A stretch of DNA of 64,000 nt, taken from assembly GCF_000002995.4 (NCBI RefSeq), contig NW_025062475.1, forward strand, positions 8,498,187 through 8,562,186, read 5' to 3'. The notes under the pieces are model-generated. The model was not told the origin of the DNA, did no database searches, and was given only the letters and a program-made list of their open reading frames with translations. Each line of letters begins with the position of its first letter. Within the stretch, counting starts at the first letter, position 1. Shown in pieces: positions 49,623 through 63,449 of this stretch. This stretch comes from Brugia malayi (taxonomy: Eukaryota > Nematoda > Chromadorea > Rhabditida > Onchocercidae). Both the position numbers and the translations under genes were made by a program.

Positions 49623-52600
49623 ATGCTAACAGAAGAGTTCTCCATTAAAGAAAGTGCAGTGCTTGGACAAGCAAGTGTTAAATGAACCTAAAATTCACCC
49701 TTCTAGCGGCTGGACATTTCAGGTGAATCACAGCCATCAGCTCAACTAATTTTCCCAAAATCAGCTTTAGTGTACACACTGAACGAAACGTTGAATGATT
49801 CTGTTGCATTGGCATATTTTATTCAGTTTATGGAAGGAATTGGTAATGATTTCATTAGTGAATATAAAGTTTTACAAAACATGTTAGTTCAGAATGTTGT
49901 TTGATGAGTGATTTTCCATTTTGTTGCCATTTTTATTTTTAAACCTAAAAGCTAAGGTTAAATGATACATGGATGAAGGTTGATGATAATGAAAACTAGG
50001 GGTTCTTTTATTTTTTCGAGAAACGTTATAAAAACATAACTTTTTTTCTTCCTTCTTACCATAATTAACGTAGCTTTCATGCTTATTTATATTTGTCCTA
50101 TCCTTAACTTTTAGGTCAGCTTAATTTAATCAAATTTTGGCTGCATGCTGAAAGTTTTCGATGTTCGGCACTTACAGTGAAAAAGAACGATGGAGCCTTG
50201 GTCGCAAGTAGTTTCTTTCTTTCTTTACCGAAATGTCGTCCGAAAAGGAATTCCATACAAACAAGTTTTCTTTGTTCTCACTGGAAAATTTTTTTTTTAC
50301 GTGTTTTGCAGAAGGTTTTTAACTAATTAATTTAAATGCTAATTGCGATAAAAAAGTTATATTGTTTCAGTGATCAAAAATGATGCACTTCGTATTTATT
50401 CGAAATATATCAGTGAAGATGCATCCTGTTCAATCAACATTACTGACCATTTGCGGAAAATAGTATTGGGTGAATTATTAAGTATTAAAGTAGTTATTGA
50501 TCATAGTAATAGAACGTGATATGTTTTAAGAAAGACTCATTTTCTATTCCAGATACTGCAATATTTTTTTATATAACAATGGTAATGGATACGCAAAAAA
50601 TCTGAAATGGGTGATCATCTCAAAATGATCCAATTCATAATTGCTTTTATACCAATTCTGATTTTTAATATGACAGATACCATCCTTGTTCTGCATACCG
50701 CTGTTACTGCAAAATTGTATTTATAATTATTAAGAATACGAGCATTCATTAATTCGCGAAAGGTTTTACAATTTATCTATCTGAAGTTCTTTTTTTTTGC
50801 AGAACGAATAAATGTTAAAAATGGATCTTTCGATCCTTGTTGCTTTTCTAAAGCACAAGGCTTCGTTTTGAATGTCATGGAAAGTCGGTTTGTATCATTT
50901 TTTGTTTAAAAGTTTTTAATAGCTCACTAATTTCTCGTTATGTATTCCACTCTTATTTTTTAAAAACTCTTCTTAAAAATGACTGACACACTATAGTTCT
51001 TTTTCCCTTATTCCTTTTGAGAAATGTTTCGCAAAATTTGACTTTTCAGTACAATTTTCACTGTGTTGACTTGATACTCTGAAAATTCCTCCAATTTATA
51101 TAATATTGTTGCTTTCTAAATTGTTCTGTTGATCCCATGTGGTTTTGTAGGTACTTCAGAGAGTTTGAAAGTAGTGTATATTACGCTAAGCATCGTATAG
51201 AGGTTATCAGCAGTGGAGCACTTACGATAAAAGATATTATGCTATGCCAGCCACTTCTCTGCGCATTTGTTGAGGTAAGTTTACTTACCTTCATTAAGTT
51301 TTACTTATTTAAAATTTTCACACCATTAAAGAGATCTTTGAGTTTTTTCAGTACATGGAAAATGAAAGCGATGGGAAGTTAGTAGAATTTATTATTTCTG
51401 CTGAAAGTTTTGCTAAACAATTGCCATTAACACAGAGCGATGAACAAGCAGTGGAAGATGCTATGATTATCTATAATAAGTATGCTACCTCAAATATTTG
51501 AATTCTCTCAGGAGGAACGATGATATCTGCTAGTTTTGAAGGTGTCATAATCGCTCTAGGCTGAGTGGAAACACTGTATGACTTTACAGATTAAAAGTTC
51601 ACTTAAAATTTTTGTCTGATAAACAACTAATTTAATAGACCATTTTATGTCATTCTTAATATTTATCTCATATGCGAATACATTAAAAAAATTAAGCTAT
51701 GTCTGCATTGCACCGTTTCTTATGTTGAAGACGTATTTAAGACAAATGTTGACTGTTTAAAACCATTTTTAATGAACATATTTGGGTGAAAGTTTTCGTT
51801 ATTTTTTGTTTTAGTTTTAATTTTCTTTGATTTTTGAAATATGTGCAAATAGCATGATAATATAGAAATGAATGTTTTCCTGAGAACTTGATAGGATTTT
51901 AAGAAATTACATGATTTCGTTTCAACTTCCATAGCAACATTTGCATTCAGGATATTTTTTATTCTGTGTAAGTAAAAATCAACAAATTAGTTAGTGTGAG
52001 ATATGAAAAAATTACTGGTTGAAAATATGATGGACTCTAAATATGAAAATAAGGAGACAAATTTAATTGGTTATTCTCATAGGCATGTTTTACAGATATT
52101 TTTCAATGCAAGCAACAGAACCGTTGAAGTTTGATTCGAAAACTCGAATTCAGATCGAAAGCGACATTTGTTTAGGAAATGGAAGACCTGCTTCGAGCTG
52201 TTTCGAAGCAGCACGACTTATGGCTTTACGCATTCTGGAACAAGTAAGCGAACATAATTATGAAAACAAAGCTGTAATTTTTGGTATTGCATGATAGGAA
52301 TAGCAGAGATTTGTTGTTACCTATTGACTAACATTGATTTGTTGAACTACAATTTTTACAATTTTTCCTTTTTGTAAATCTGCTTTTATCTTTTACAGAA
52401 TTATCTGAAACGCTTCTCTGCATCGCCAGCATTTGTAAAATATCTGCAGAAACTGATGGTTCAGGTGGAAAACTGTGTCGAATTGCCAAATCCAAATATA
52501 AGAAAGCAAACACTTGGTTTATTTTTGCATTTTCGAGATATTTTTTACACCATTCATTAGAAAAAAAAATCATGCAGAACCCTGGTAAACTTAATTGTGA

Positions 52601-53805
52601 TTAGGTTTGAATTTGATGATAAAAAAAATTGTCCCTCGTTTTCTTTCTGTTTGAAGTTTTGTATTTTAGTTTCTCTGCCACCAAAGCCTGAGGTCAGACG
52701 AAAATTTTATTCCAAACGTTACGTTCTGCTTTTGACACAAAGTTCACAAAAAAACAAGGGGGTGGGGGGAGGAGAAGGGGCATTAAAAAGATTTAGATTA
52801 TTTACATATAGTCAAGAACACAGAAAGGCTGGATGCAAGTGATTAAGTAGACACTTTTTTACTGATTAAGAAATCAAAAATAAATAAATAAAATAGAAAT
52901 TCGTTTTTCGAAGTCAGATAAAAATATTGGCTATTTCAGTGACTGATTCGGATCAGTCCTCAGATACAAGTTTACCGTTATCATTGTTTGATAGAGCGGC
53001 ATATCGTAATTTGACTCCGTCACTTTCTCCTACATTATTATCACTGAACAGAGATGAATACGAAACAACCTCTCAGCCAGATAGTTCAAATTTCTGTGGC
53101 ATGAATATTTCTCGTTCTGGGCGGTCAAAGGCGTGAGTTTTTTCAAAATTTTCTTTACATTTATCCGTCAATTTTTCTCAGTACTTTAAAAATTTTGATT
53201 AATCATTTGCTGTATTTTTGAAATGATTTGTCTCCAAAACTGATTGAAAACACAGCGTTTTTGCAAATACATTTCGTTCCCACTTCAGGAGCATATCGTT
53301 AGCTACAGTTGATGATATGGGTCGATATCGTCCAATGTATGATAACAGTTACAGTATATCCGAAAATAAGGGAAATACTCGACGAAGGCTCAAAAACAAA
53401 TTAGATAAATATCTACATTATTCTATGAAAAAGGTGTGTTTATGTCAGATTTTTCATATCTATTGACTTGAGTAGAAGTAGATTGTGTGAGCGATCTTTG
53501 TCTCACTGTGGAAACTATAAACGGCAGATGAACTCCATTATTTAATTCCGTTGAAATTGAAATAATGATTCTGTAATCAGTGTTTCAGTTCTTGATCAAA
53601 GCAAAGGAATTGCAAATGGGAAGGTTACAAATTCAGTCATAAGGAATTTTCATTGAATCACAGCTTTAATGATGAGAAGTCTTTTTATTGAAAGGATAAA
53701 TTGTTTTAGGAAGCAGAGGTAGCAGACCAAGTAGCACAACTTATTGTTGCTGATGTGCACAATATGGTTTCTGCAGGCAATTCATTAAGGTTTTCTGATT
53801 TTTGA
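49623..53805 (+). CDS. A-kinase anchoring protein AKAP10 (D-AKAP2)-like, two RGS domains
   Basis: Twelve exons (49623-49674, 49723-49842, 50115-50207, 50371-50469, 50803-50887, 51151-51274, 51352-51479, 52096-52243, 52399-52516, 52940-53132, 53289-53433, 53710-53805) join in phase to 466 residues. AKAP10 tethers protein kinase A, with RGS domains that bind small GTPases. RGS1 (about 24-170): LNDSVALAYFIQFMEG, IKFWLHAESF, IYSKYISEDA. RGS2 (about 176-310): YMENESDGKLVEFIISAESF, DAMIIYNKYFSMQATEPLKF, YLKRFSASPAFVKYL. After a serine-rich linker the last exon encodes an amphipathic helix, VADQVAQLIVADVHNMV (439-455), matching the PKA-anchoring helix of AKAP10. It is shorter than the human protein (about 660 residues) because the long insert in RGS1 is missing; the human C-terminal STKL PDZ ligand is replaced by FSDF. 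The ATG at 49,623 follows acattag by 3 bases; an extra upstream start exon cannot be excluded. Confidence 0.92.
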
Positions 53806-56800
53806 TATATGTTGCTCCTTAGCAATAATGAACTTCTTTTTTTATCCTTTACTTGTATTTATTTAAAAGGAAAGGTGAAATTTATGCTCATTTGTATGAC
53901 AAGCTCTTAATTTTATTGCTCAAACTGATTAGCAGTGTACTGTCAAAAGTAAACAAAAGGAAATTATATGTTTTTATAATTTATGACGTAAGCAGTTAAT
54001 TGCAAAAATTTTATAAAAGTAGCAGATTTGAAATTTACATTCTTATTTCAAACAATTTTAATGCAGTCAGATATATCTGACTGATATTTTCATATCTCTT
54101 ACAATTCTAAATCTTATTAAAGCAAAGGAAAAGCAAGACTTTTTCGAAAAAGTTCAATTAGAGTACGGCTTTTTTCTTCATGTTGCTGTACAACACGTTT
54201 TATTCAATTTGTTATATATATATTGGTTAAAAGATATCACTATTTAATTCATCGGTGAACAGTAGCAGTAGTTTGGGGAATCAGTATAGAGCCAATTTAA
54301 GTTAGGTTTATTGTATTATCTTACACGTTGTGGCTATTTTATTTGGACTTTATATTTTTCCTTTATTCTCGTATATTTTGTTCTTTCTTTCAGCTGACGT
54401 AATTCCTTGTTTTTCCCTTTCATGTCTGTTTAATAACTGAAATTCATGGAGAAAAACTTTTTCTCCGGTTTCGTTTGCCGTGGCTCAAAATGAATGCAGC
54501 AGGTTTCTGTGTGGATTATAGTTAATATATTTTATCATTGCTATTATTTTATAAGCTGGAAATGATTCCTATGTTCTTTTTCTTTTCTTGCCATTCTTGA
54601 TGTGACTATTCTTCAATGGGAGATTGGTGGATTTGAAATGTTGCATCTCGTTTGGACTTGCTGTGATATGGTTTCCTGAATGTTGGGGTTTTCCCCCATG
54701 ACAAATATATCGCGAGTTTGTATTTTCATTGCTGAAATAATGCCGTTGGAACTATGATATAAGGCATGTGGGAATTGAAATTCAACATCGAATTGTTCCG
54801 TTTTTTGAATCCGTTTGTGTGATTAAATCCTTCCTTGTATCTTGATGTGTTTATATTGTCGTCTGATATATTTAAATCTAAAAGTTCGGAGTAATAGCAG
54901 CTTTTGTGATATATAATATCGTGACGGGTAGCTGGAGTGTGCTTGTCTTTTGATTCTGTAATCGTTGAATTCCTTCGTCCTTTAGCGTATCACTATATTT
55001 GTCTGCTTATAAAAGAATGAGTACACAAGTTGGGAAAGTGAGTACCACTGCTGACACTAACGTATACCTCCCGTGAAGCAAAAGTCATGTTCATGTGTGA
55101 AGATGCTTTACAAAATACTGCGGTGAAATTGCAAGATCGTAGTCTTAGTCCTGAGTTTCTCAATCAAAAATTGATTTTTGCTAAGATTATCTATTATTGT
55201 GCAATTTTCACTTTGTTGTAATCTTGAGCACACAAGTTGCTTAAAAGATATCTAGTTCATTCTTGGGAATCAGGTAACGTTGGTAATTGTACTGAAGTTT
55301 GAGCTTGGTCATTTTTTATTTAGATTTATCTATGTTATGATGGCAATTTTGCACTCTAATCTTGAATTCATTTTCGGCAATACAATATAAATATTCCTTT
55401 AAACTTTTTTGTTGTCGTTTCGATTCCATTTAGAGATCTGATTATATGTAATGCAGATCTATCTCTATGCCGAAGATTTTTCATATATTAGCTATCTCAT
55501 TTAAGGTTAAATGTATTCTAAGGATTATTCCTCTGCAGCTTATACCAGTAACTTTGGCATCATAACAGAAATTTGTGGTTTTTCATTTGCTGTCGACAAA
55601 TCCGTCTACTACCCTCACCCCAGAGATTCCTTGACCATCTTTTCCTGGTTTGTTCAAGTATGCTCTCAAATTGTAACTCTGTGCTTTCTAAGCTAAGCTG
55701 AAAAAAAAAGGTCCTCAAAATCGAGCTTTTCAGGATAACAGTTAAATTGTCTCATGCCAACATTTAAAAACCAAATATGGAGATAACAATTTACTGTTTT
55801 TTTTTTTCTTGGAAACTTGGTGTAGATTCTTCAAGTAAAGGCCGAAAACATTGTATTCATCCTCTTCCCGCTGAATTTACGAGATTTTGAGTAAATTCTT
55901 TTCGTAGAATGTGGACAGAGTTCATTAGTCGGACGGAATTAACAAACAAGTTTTCGATAAAGTTGAGTGATTTTATGTGGGTGACTATGGGAGTTTGAAA
56001 GCGTGCTAGCAAAGCTACTAAACAAAAGGCATACCTCTGATAAAGTTAATCCTCCGTTCCAAAACAAATGAAATTAAAAAGTTCCTTCTATTTTCAAAAG
56101 ATACATAGAAATCAGTAGTTCAGTTTTGTTTACATTAATAACTGGTCATGTATGTATTGTGTAAGCAAAGCTTAACAGTACAGCTTGCATCCGTTGCTAA
56201 AGAATCTCACAATATAAAAACATGGTCCTTCACATATATAAGTTATCTTTCATGCTTAAGATCAGTTCTAATTAATCCACTGTAAAAATTTCTTAATTCA
56301 TTTCTTTCAAATGTGACTGGTAAATGTAAAACGAACAGAACGCATAAACATATACATGATTGTCATTCACTGAGAATTATCAATGATAATAAAAATGTAC
56401 GGACAAGGAAGGCATCGGAAAGAAGTGTAATTGCAATAAGTATTTGGAATGTGTGTAGAAAAAGAGATTAATGATGACGTTGGCAAACAACAATCAGTAT
56501 TATAGAAAAAGGAAAACAGAACATTTTATGGAAAACTTAGAGAAGATTGAACAGTAAGGAACTTTTTCATATTTTTATAAGTTTTTCACAAATTCATAAT
56601 TATAGAGTGCACTGTCATTATAAGCAAATAAAAAGGAATTCGTTTAAGGAATCCGCTTACGTTTTTTGTTCTTCAGAAGGCATTCAATCAATGGTTCTGG
56701 ACAGTTGAGAGTAAATTCCAGTCCTCAAAAAATTTCCAAGACATAAAGGTCCGGAGTGGGTAAGATAATAAAGCAACATATTAGAAAATCTTTAGCACTG

Positions 56801-57091
56801 GAAAATACCCTCAAATTATTGTGAGGCAATAACAAAGACAAAAAAGCAAATCATTCAAAAAATTGAGATAAGAGAACAATTCGACAAACGAAACAAAAAA
56901 ATGTCGTATTTCATGATATCCTGCAATTTCTAGGGTTACTTTTATGTGCATATAACTCCATAATTCAGTAATCCACAACATCCGGAATATTGGTGTACTT
57001 CATTGACAACAATGACAATAACAACAACAATATGGTAACAACAAATAACAACAACCGCTTGTGGATTGACACAGAAATAAGAGATGACTCG
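53806..57091. other. Intergenic DNA between convergent genes
   Basis: 3.3 kb between the 3' ends of the AKAP10-like and EGF/ZP genes. AT-rich, with no gene, RNA gene or mobile element recognised. A CAA/ACA-rich simple repeat lies at its right end (57,004-57,057). Confidence 0.5.
57004..57057. repeat. CAA/CAACAA-rich microsatellite
   Basis: Imperfect triplet repeat (acaataacaacaacaatat and onward) in the 3' flank of the EGF/ZP gene. Confidence 0.7.
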
Positions 57092-60000
57092 CTAAAATTT
57101 TAAATATGAAGATTCGCTATCATTAACAACTGCTCTCCTCCAGCGTATTTTGGTGGATAATTGTTTTCGCCACATCGCAGATAGTAAACCAATAAGAACC
57201 AATAACAGAATTAGTGGTAGCAGAGACAATATTACCCAAAGAGCTCGAATACAGATATCATCAGGTAATGCATTCATTGGTTCTTCGTAAGTTTTTAAAC
57301 CTCAAAATATAATTTACAAATCTATTTAACTTCAGAAAACTGTAAATTAATTTCCGTTAATCTACATTAAGGCGCACATGAAATGAAAAAAGAAATATCA
57401 ATTTTATTTGAAATCCCTCTTTCTCTATCTCACAAAAAAAATTTAAGAAGAAATCCTCGTACTCAGTGGAGTTTTGTGGAAGAAATATTTTTTCACTAAA
57501 TAGTTATTGACGAAGTATAAATGACAAATGCAATATTCATAGTAATTCACCTTGGTACTTCCAACGCTTCATGTCACGTTGTGCTCGTACCAGCTCCTCT
57601 TCCTCGTTAATGTATAATGCTCGAGAATACGCCATCCATTTTGCACTTTTTACTACATGCTTCTCTAGTTCTTCATCTACGGAATTTCTTGGAACTTCAC
57701 GCACGTGCCGAAAACGACGCTGTTTCGTTGATTCACGTCGTTTCGTGCAATTGACCTATATTACATTACAGAAGCAGGAAAGTTTCATGAATTTAAGGAA
57801 GATAAATTGTTGGTTTATCATCGATAAAAAAAAACCTTTGGACAGCTTTCAATGCATGCCGAACAGTCACACTGGAAACGAATCATCGAACTGTCAGGCC
57901 ATTTGAATGTCCGAAATTTGGCTGTTGTAAGCCACACTTGTCGGTAAGTCCATTCTGGGAAAAGTTCCGTGTCGATAGCACACCCACTTTGATCAGTTAA
58001 CAAATACAATTCACCTGTCTCCAAATTTATTGCAAAACAATTCCGCGGAAGAACTGCGTATGTATCTAAAAAGAGAACTTTTTTAAATCAAAATTCAATC
58101 TTATTGAATAGAGATTAAAAATTGATTGAATTGTCTTACTCAATTCAATCGGCTTATAGTTACCCAGATCAATTTATCTCTCTGTCCAAGACTTTATTCA
58201 TCATTTTGGTCAAGACGAAACAGAAGCTGTCGGGATAATCGAAATATTTTACAATATAAATATGCTAAGATAATTAAAATAAAATCATAATATAGAAAAA
58301 AGTCATAATATAGTCTCAGATAAATGTTCCGTTACACAAAAAATGGTGATAAATGCTTCGATGTTTAAAGTGATGAATCATTTATACAATTCTCATTTTC
58401 GGTTTGATAAAGAAGCTTATAAAGATCTAATCTGTAACTTGATGGTTCAAATGTTTTAAACCTCCCATTATGAAGGGTAAGGAACATCCAAAAACACAAT
58501 GCGCTTTGTTATAAGCCAACTCTCACTATATAAAGAAAGAGTTAAGATCATCCGCAAAGATCGTTCTGGAGTAAAGTGTGCATGCGGCTCGATACAATTC
58601 GTACTACCAGTTATATCTCCATCAGATAATTCTACTAAACTCTAGCCTTAATCAAATTTCCTCCAAATTTCTCTTACAAGCAACAACAAAGAAGAAAATT
58701 CTAGTAATCGACTCTACTCGTGATAATTTCAGATAATTATTATTTTATAATTATTAGAATAGCTTTTCCACAGCTATTTGTCTGTGGCAATCGCCAAAAC
58801 AACAAACTTTAAACCAAAAACAGTTATAAAAGTAAAATGAAACAAACCATTTGGATATACAGTTAAAGCAAGTTTCAGTGGCTGTCCAACGATAGCGGTA
58901 TCAATTAACTGATCTTGTTCATTGGTAACGGTTAATGAACAGGTTGGTCCAATTCCCGTTTCAACAATAGTCTTAGTGGTAGTTATCTCAGAAATACCCA
59001 CATGACTTGCTACCTAGAAGTTTATTTTTCTTTAATCACTACATTATAGTATTTAGCTTGACTTACATGCACAGAGTAACCAATTTGAGCAATTACTATT
59101 GTAGTTTTGCTGCTGCCATTATCTACTTCCAAAAAAAAAACCTATCTCAGTAATAAGTCTGCCTTATTTTAGATCATCAGCCAGATAAACATATCTAGTT
59201 CGTTCGTTCAGATAGACGAATTATACGACGTATTAAACTGTTTACATATAATTAAATACAAATAAGTAACATTATGGCCGTAACATTTTTCCCTATATTT
59301 CTGAGCACAAGTGAACTTTCGTGGGTAAAAAATAAGATGTCCTCTGAAAATAAATTTCAACGAATACAACACTGCTATCAAACGTAACTATTACTATTCA
59401 CACTCAAAAGTGAACTAAAGTTTAGAGATAATATAAGTAAATCTATGAATAAGTAAATTAAACTTAGGTTTAGAGGGTAATTTCAGGACCTTTCGAACGC
59501 CAACAGGATATGTACATCTAACATCATAAGCATCCGCTCGTTCAGTGATAAACATCGGATGTCGTTGAATTACTACCGTCACGGCTATGGTGTTCTAAAC
59601 AGACTGCGCATTGGAAAAGTAAAAAAAAATGAAACAGATGATAAGTATAAAAATTTCTCCCAAAAAGTATTGTGTATTAGATTTAGTGCGGCATTCATCT
59701 CAATACAATGGTATACTTCTAGTTAACTGTAAAAATTGATATTAATCACAAAACCAATTCGTTAATGCTGGTTTCTATCTTTTCAAATTGAAGAAAAAAA
59801 AATGATTGGAAAACGTACGGGTTCTTCGAATCTGACGTTGCAGTGAGAATACTGAATTATGAGATGATATTCAGTCTCATTGGCAAGCAGAGCGTTGAGT
59901 TTCTTAGAACAAAATGGATTATCAGTTTGACCACGAACAAATATTCGACCATCGTACAGATCAGGATCATTGACCAAAGCTAAGGTCATCCCGTCCAATT

Positions 60001-63000
60001 CACAATCTACTGAAAAAGGGGAGAAATTTCAAGTTCAACGCTCGTTATATATTAATATATAATATATTAATAAGCGATTATTTTCTTTATTTTGGTTATT
60101 GTGTTACATAAGCGTTTCACAAATCGCTTGCATTTCCAAATTATTGAGCATGTTTTTAAGGCTGCATGACCTTTCGAAACATCTTTAGAGTATATTTGCT
60201 TTACTTTTTTTGGTCTAACCCAAAATGATTCTAATTAAGAATTATTTAAGTTTTCTTTTGCAGTGGTAGCACAACATGGATTCGAATTCAGGAATGCTAC
60301 CTACCGGACATATTGTGAAGAGGATGATGTTGAGAACATTTACGTCCATTTCCACGATAACCGGTCGGACAAATGCATGTGAAGGATCCAGGAACATTAG
60401 TACAGAGCGCCACAGGGTGGCAATTGTGCGAACCCATAGAACATTCATCAATATCTGTAGTTTGTTTTAATCTTAGAATATTAATTTCTTTTCTACTCTA
60501 AAGATTTAATTTCAGTCGTTTAAAACGTGTGTTTTGAATTATAATAGCATCAGAAACTTTTGTGGATTTTTTGACGGAAAAAGAGCCCTCAGTAATTTCA
60601 GTAATCTTCAAAAGCTAGAGGTCAAAATTCCAAAAGTCGGAAATTTACTCTTACAAAACATACCCATACAGGTAGTATTTGGACCCCTTTTGTATCCCTC
60701 AGAGCATCGACACTGCCCGTGGTAACATTCTTCATTTGCAATACATTGCTGCTCACACTCTGATACGTTACTTACGTTTGTTTGTATCACTTCAAATTTC
60801 ACATTCACTAGAAATTAAAAGTTATGAACTAAGAGGAAACTACATTTTAAACAATAAAAAATTACCAAAAAAATAACCATAGAAAGAGCGTTAAAACATG
60901 AATTCAGATTTGCCGAAGCATTCGAAACTTCTATTTATTTTTTTTAGCAAAAATTTTTGTTCACTTTGCCCCTAAAAAGAAATGTTATGGTAAAGATGGA
61001 CGTTGCGATTGATATTTCTTTTACTGAAAATAGTTTTCGGTTGCTATATGACATTTTCATTCGTCACTCAGAGGCAAACACTAGGCTTAGAAAGAAAGCA
61101 TGAAGCTGACCTTCACGACAGTAGTAGCCGTCTCCTTCAAATCCTTGTTTGCATTGGCATATACCAGTTAAAAGGCATTCCGCATTATGATCACAAATGC
61201 TTCTGTCGTTCAAGCACAACAAATCCTTCTTCCTATTACACTCTATTCCATTTCCAATATAGCCTTTAAGAAAAGATTTTAGTCTAAGTTACTTTAAATT
61301 TGTAATCACATCTTTTTTTCTAATTTTATCTTCATCTTTTTTCTTCTGAATTTGAATCTATTACACTCTGTAATTCCAATAAAGCAAATAAAAAGATAAC
61401 TGACCTCGTGTACACTTACATCGCCTCTTTTCTTGATCGCAGATAGCATTAGAATGGCAAAGACCGGGATAATGAACACAATCAGTTGGGTCAGCGATAC
61501 AAACTGCGCCATTACCAAAATAGCCCTTAAAATGTTGTGAATGTAAAGTTTTTCATACTATTAAATTATCGCATAGCAGAAATAAAGTGAAAAATTAGTG
61601 GATTATGATTGCTTTTGGTAACAAACGATTGCTTTTTAAGCGGATTCCAAAGTAGATATAAATCACAATTGCATAAATTTTAGGTAGTCGTTGAAATTTT
61701 AAAGGATGCAAAAATGACCAAAAGACGATACCTTATTACAAATGCAAGTTCCATTGTAGCATTTTGCTTTAGCATCACATCGCGTACAATCTTGCACCGG
61801 TTCAACCGTAACACATTCGGTACCATCACCTATTCATTTGTCTTTAATATATATTGCTCAGTTATATTTATAACTTTTCGAGACGATTAATAAAACTGAC
61901 TAGCCATGATAACAAATTATTAAATTCGAACGACAGCAAATGAGTCTATTAAAGAAGAAAATATGAACATGAAATGATGACAGTATGCATTACCAGTATA
62001 TCCAGCAGTGCAGATACATCTTCGACCAATACATTCAGCAAAATTACTGCACAAATTTGGCCTTAGCAAGCAGTCCTACAAAATTTGACCGATTTTTTTT
62101 TTTGACCGACTATGAATTTAGAAAAATCTGTTTCAAAAAAAAATATATATATTGCGCCCCACACACATGCACATAGGGATAGAAAAGAAACATACAAAGG
62201 TATCTGGAGCGCAAATGACGCCATCACCAATGTAACCTTGAATGCATTTGCAAGTATGTGTCGATTTGTCACACACAGCGCGCAAATCGCAAATTGTTGG
62301 GTCAAAAGTACAATCACCAATATCTTTCCTGATGAAATAAAAATTAATTATTTATTCAAAATTGAAACCATTGTTTTTAAAAGGCATAAAATGCCATTAG
62401 AAGCGTTCTGTTACTTCATATCTATTGCCATATTAGCATTCGTTGTATTTTATTCCAAATTGTTCTTCCTATCTTACAAATTTTGTTCACCTCTAATACT
62501 CTAAATACTCTTGATTTAGCTTTGAACCATGAATTCTTATCAAGAAATTTAGGAGAAAAAATGACCAAACGTCACTAACATGCAAATGGAGTATCCATCA
62601 CCGTGATATCCTAACTTACAAACGCACTCTCCTTCTGCACAAACCGCAAATTCATGACATGTTGATTGATTGGCAACAGTGCACTTTTGCACAGCTGTTT
62701 TCTGAATTTCTTCCGGAATGATAGCACCTTTGGATGAAGTAAGGCCTGAATGAACCCAAGCACCAGAGCCAACAACATGCGCAGATTCTTTCGCGCCTTG
62801 ACGACTTGATGCCATTTCCGAAGGTAATGCTCCAGCAGTGAATAATTTGTTACTAGACTTCGTACTGTGTTGCCAATCTTCACTGATAATGCTACCTTCA
62901 CCAGAGATCGTAGATACCACGTGACTAGCAGCAGTTACCCAACCCGGTGAAGTTGTAGAAGTAGTAACGACAGTAATATTTCCCTTTTCTAAACTTCCTT

Positions 63001-63449
63001 CGGTCGGACCTGTACTTTTACTTGTCACTTCTTCCATACCGTTGTTTTGCTGAGATCTCCTATCGTTTGTCGTCGGAGTTACTTTCTACAATAAAAACAG
63101 TTTTAACAGACCCATGCACATAAGATTTTACCTTTAGAAGCATTCGTATCATTTTTTATCACTATTACCTCTGATATTAATTAATTAATTATTAATAAAA
63201 GTTTCTATAAATCCCTGAGAAATGTCGTAAGCATTAAATTTCATACACAATTTTTCAGACATTGGAGAATAATACAAACCGTGGATGACATGACTGTGAA
63301 CAAAGTACCAAATCCGGAATCAGAAACAGAATTAAGAGACGGCGTTTCATTATCCTGTTTGATTTCTCGATTCACTGTGGCTTTTGTGATTGTTAATACT
63401 CCCGTTCCATTTTTAAACGTCTTTCCAACCTGCTTCTTCTCACTTTCTA
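57092..63449 (-). CDS. fbn-1: Fibrillin-like EGF/ZP-domain membrane protein (3' part, partial)
   Basis: Minus-strand exons: 63449-63280, 63085-62580, 62328-62196, 62075-61994, 61829-61732, 61525-61405, 61263-61111, 60807-60664, 60454-60305, 60009-59819, 59594-59501 (or 59490), about 59128-59087, 59013-58848, 58065-57836, 57755-57551, 57282-57092. The 5' part lies beyond the right edge. Order: Ser/Thr-rich region; about eight EGF-like modules (for example [15 protein letters not shown], the calcium-binding [15 protein letters not shown]); a zona pellucida domain ([69 protein letters not shown]); a basic segment KQRRFRHVR resembling a furin-type cleavage site; one transmembrane helix ([19 protein letters not shown]) and a 34-residue cytoplasmic tail. 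EGF repeats followed by ZP and TM match C. elegans FBN-1, an epidermal apical matrix protein; other EGF/ZP proteins remain possible. The junction at 59.49/59.13 kb is unresolved (see findings). Confidence 0.9.
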
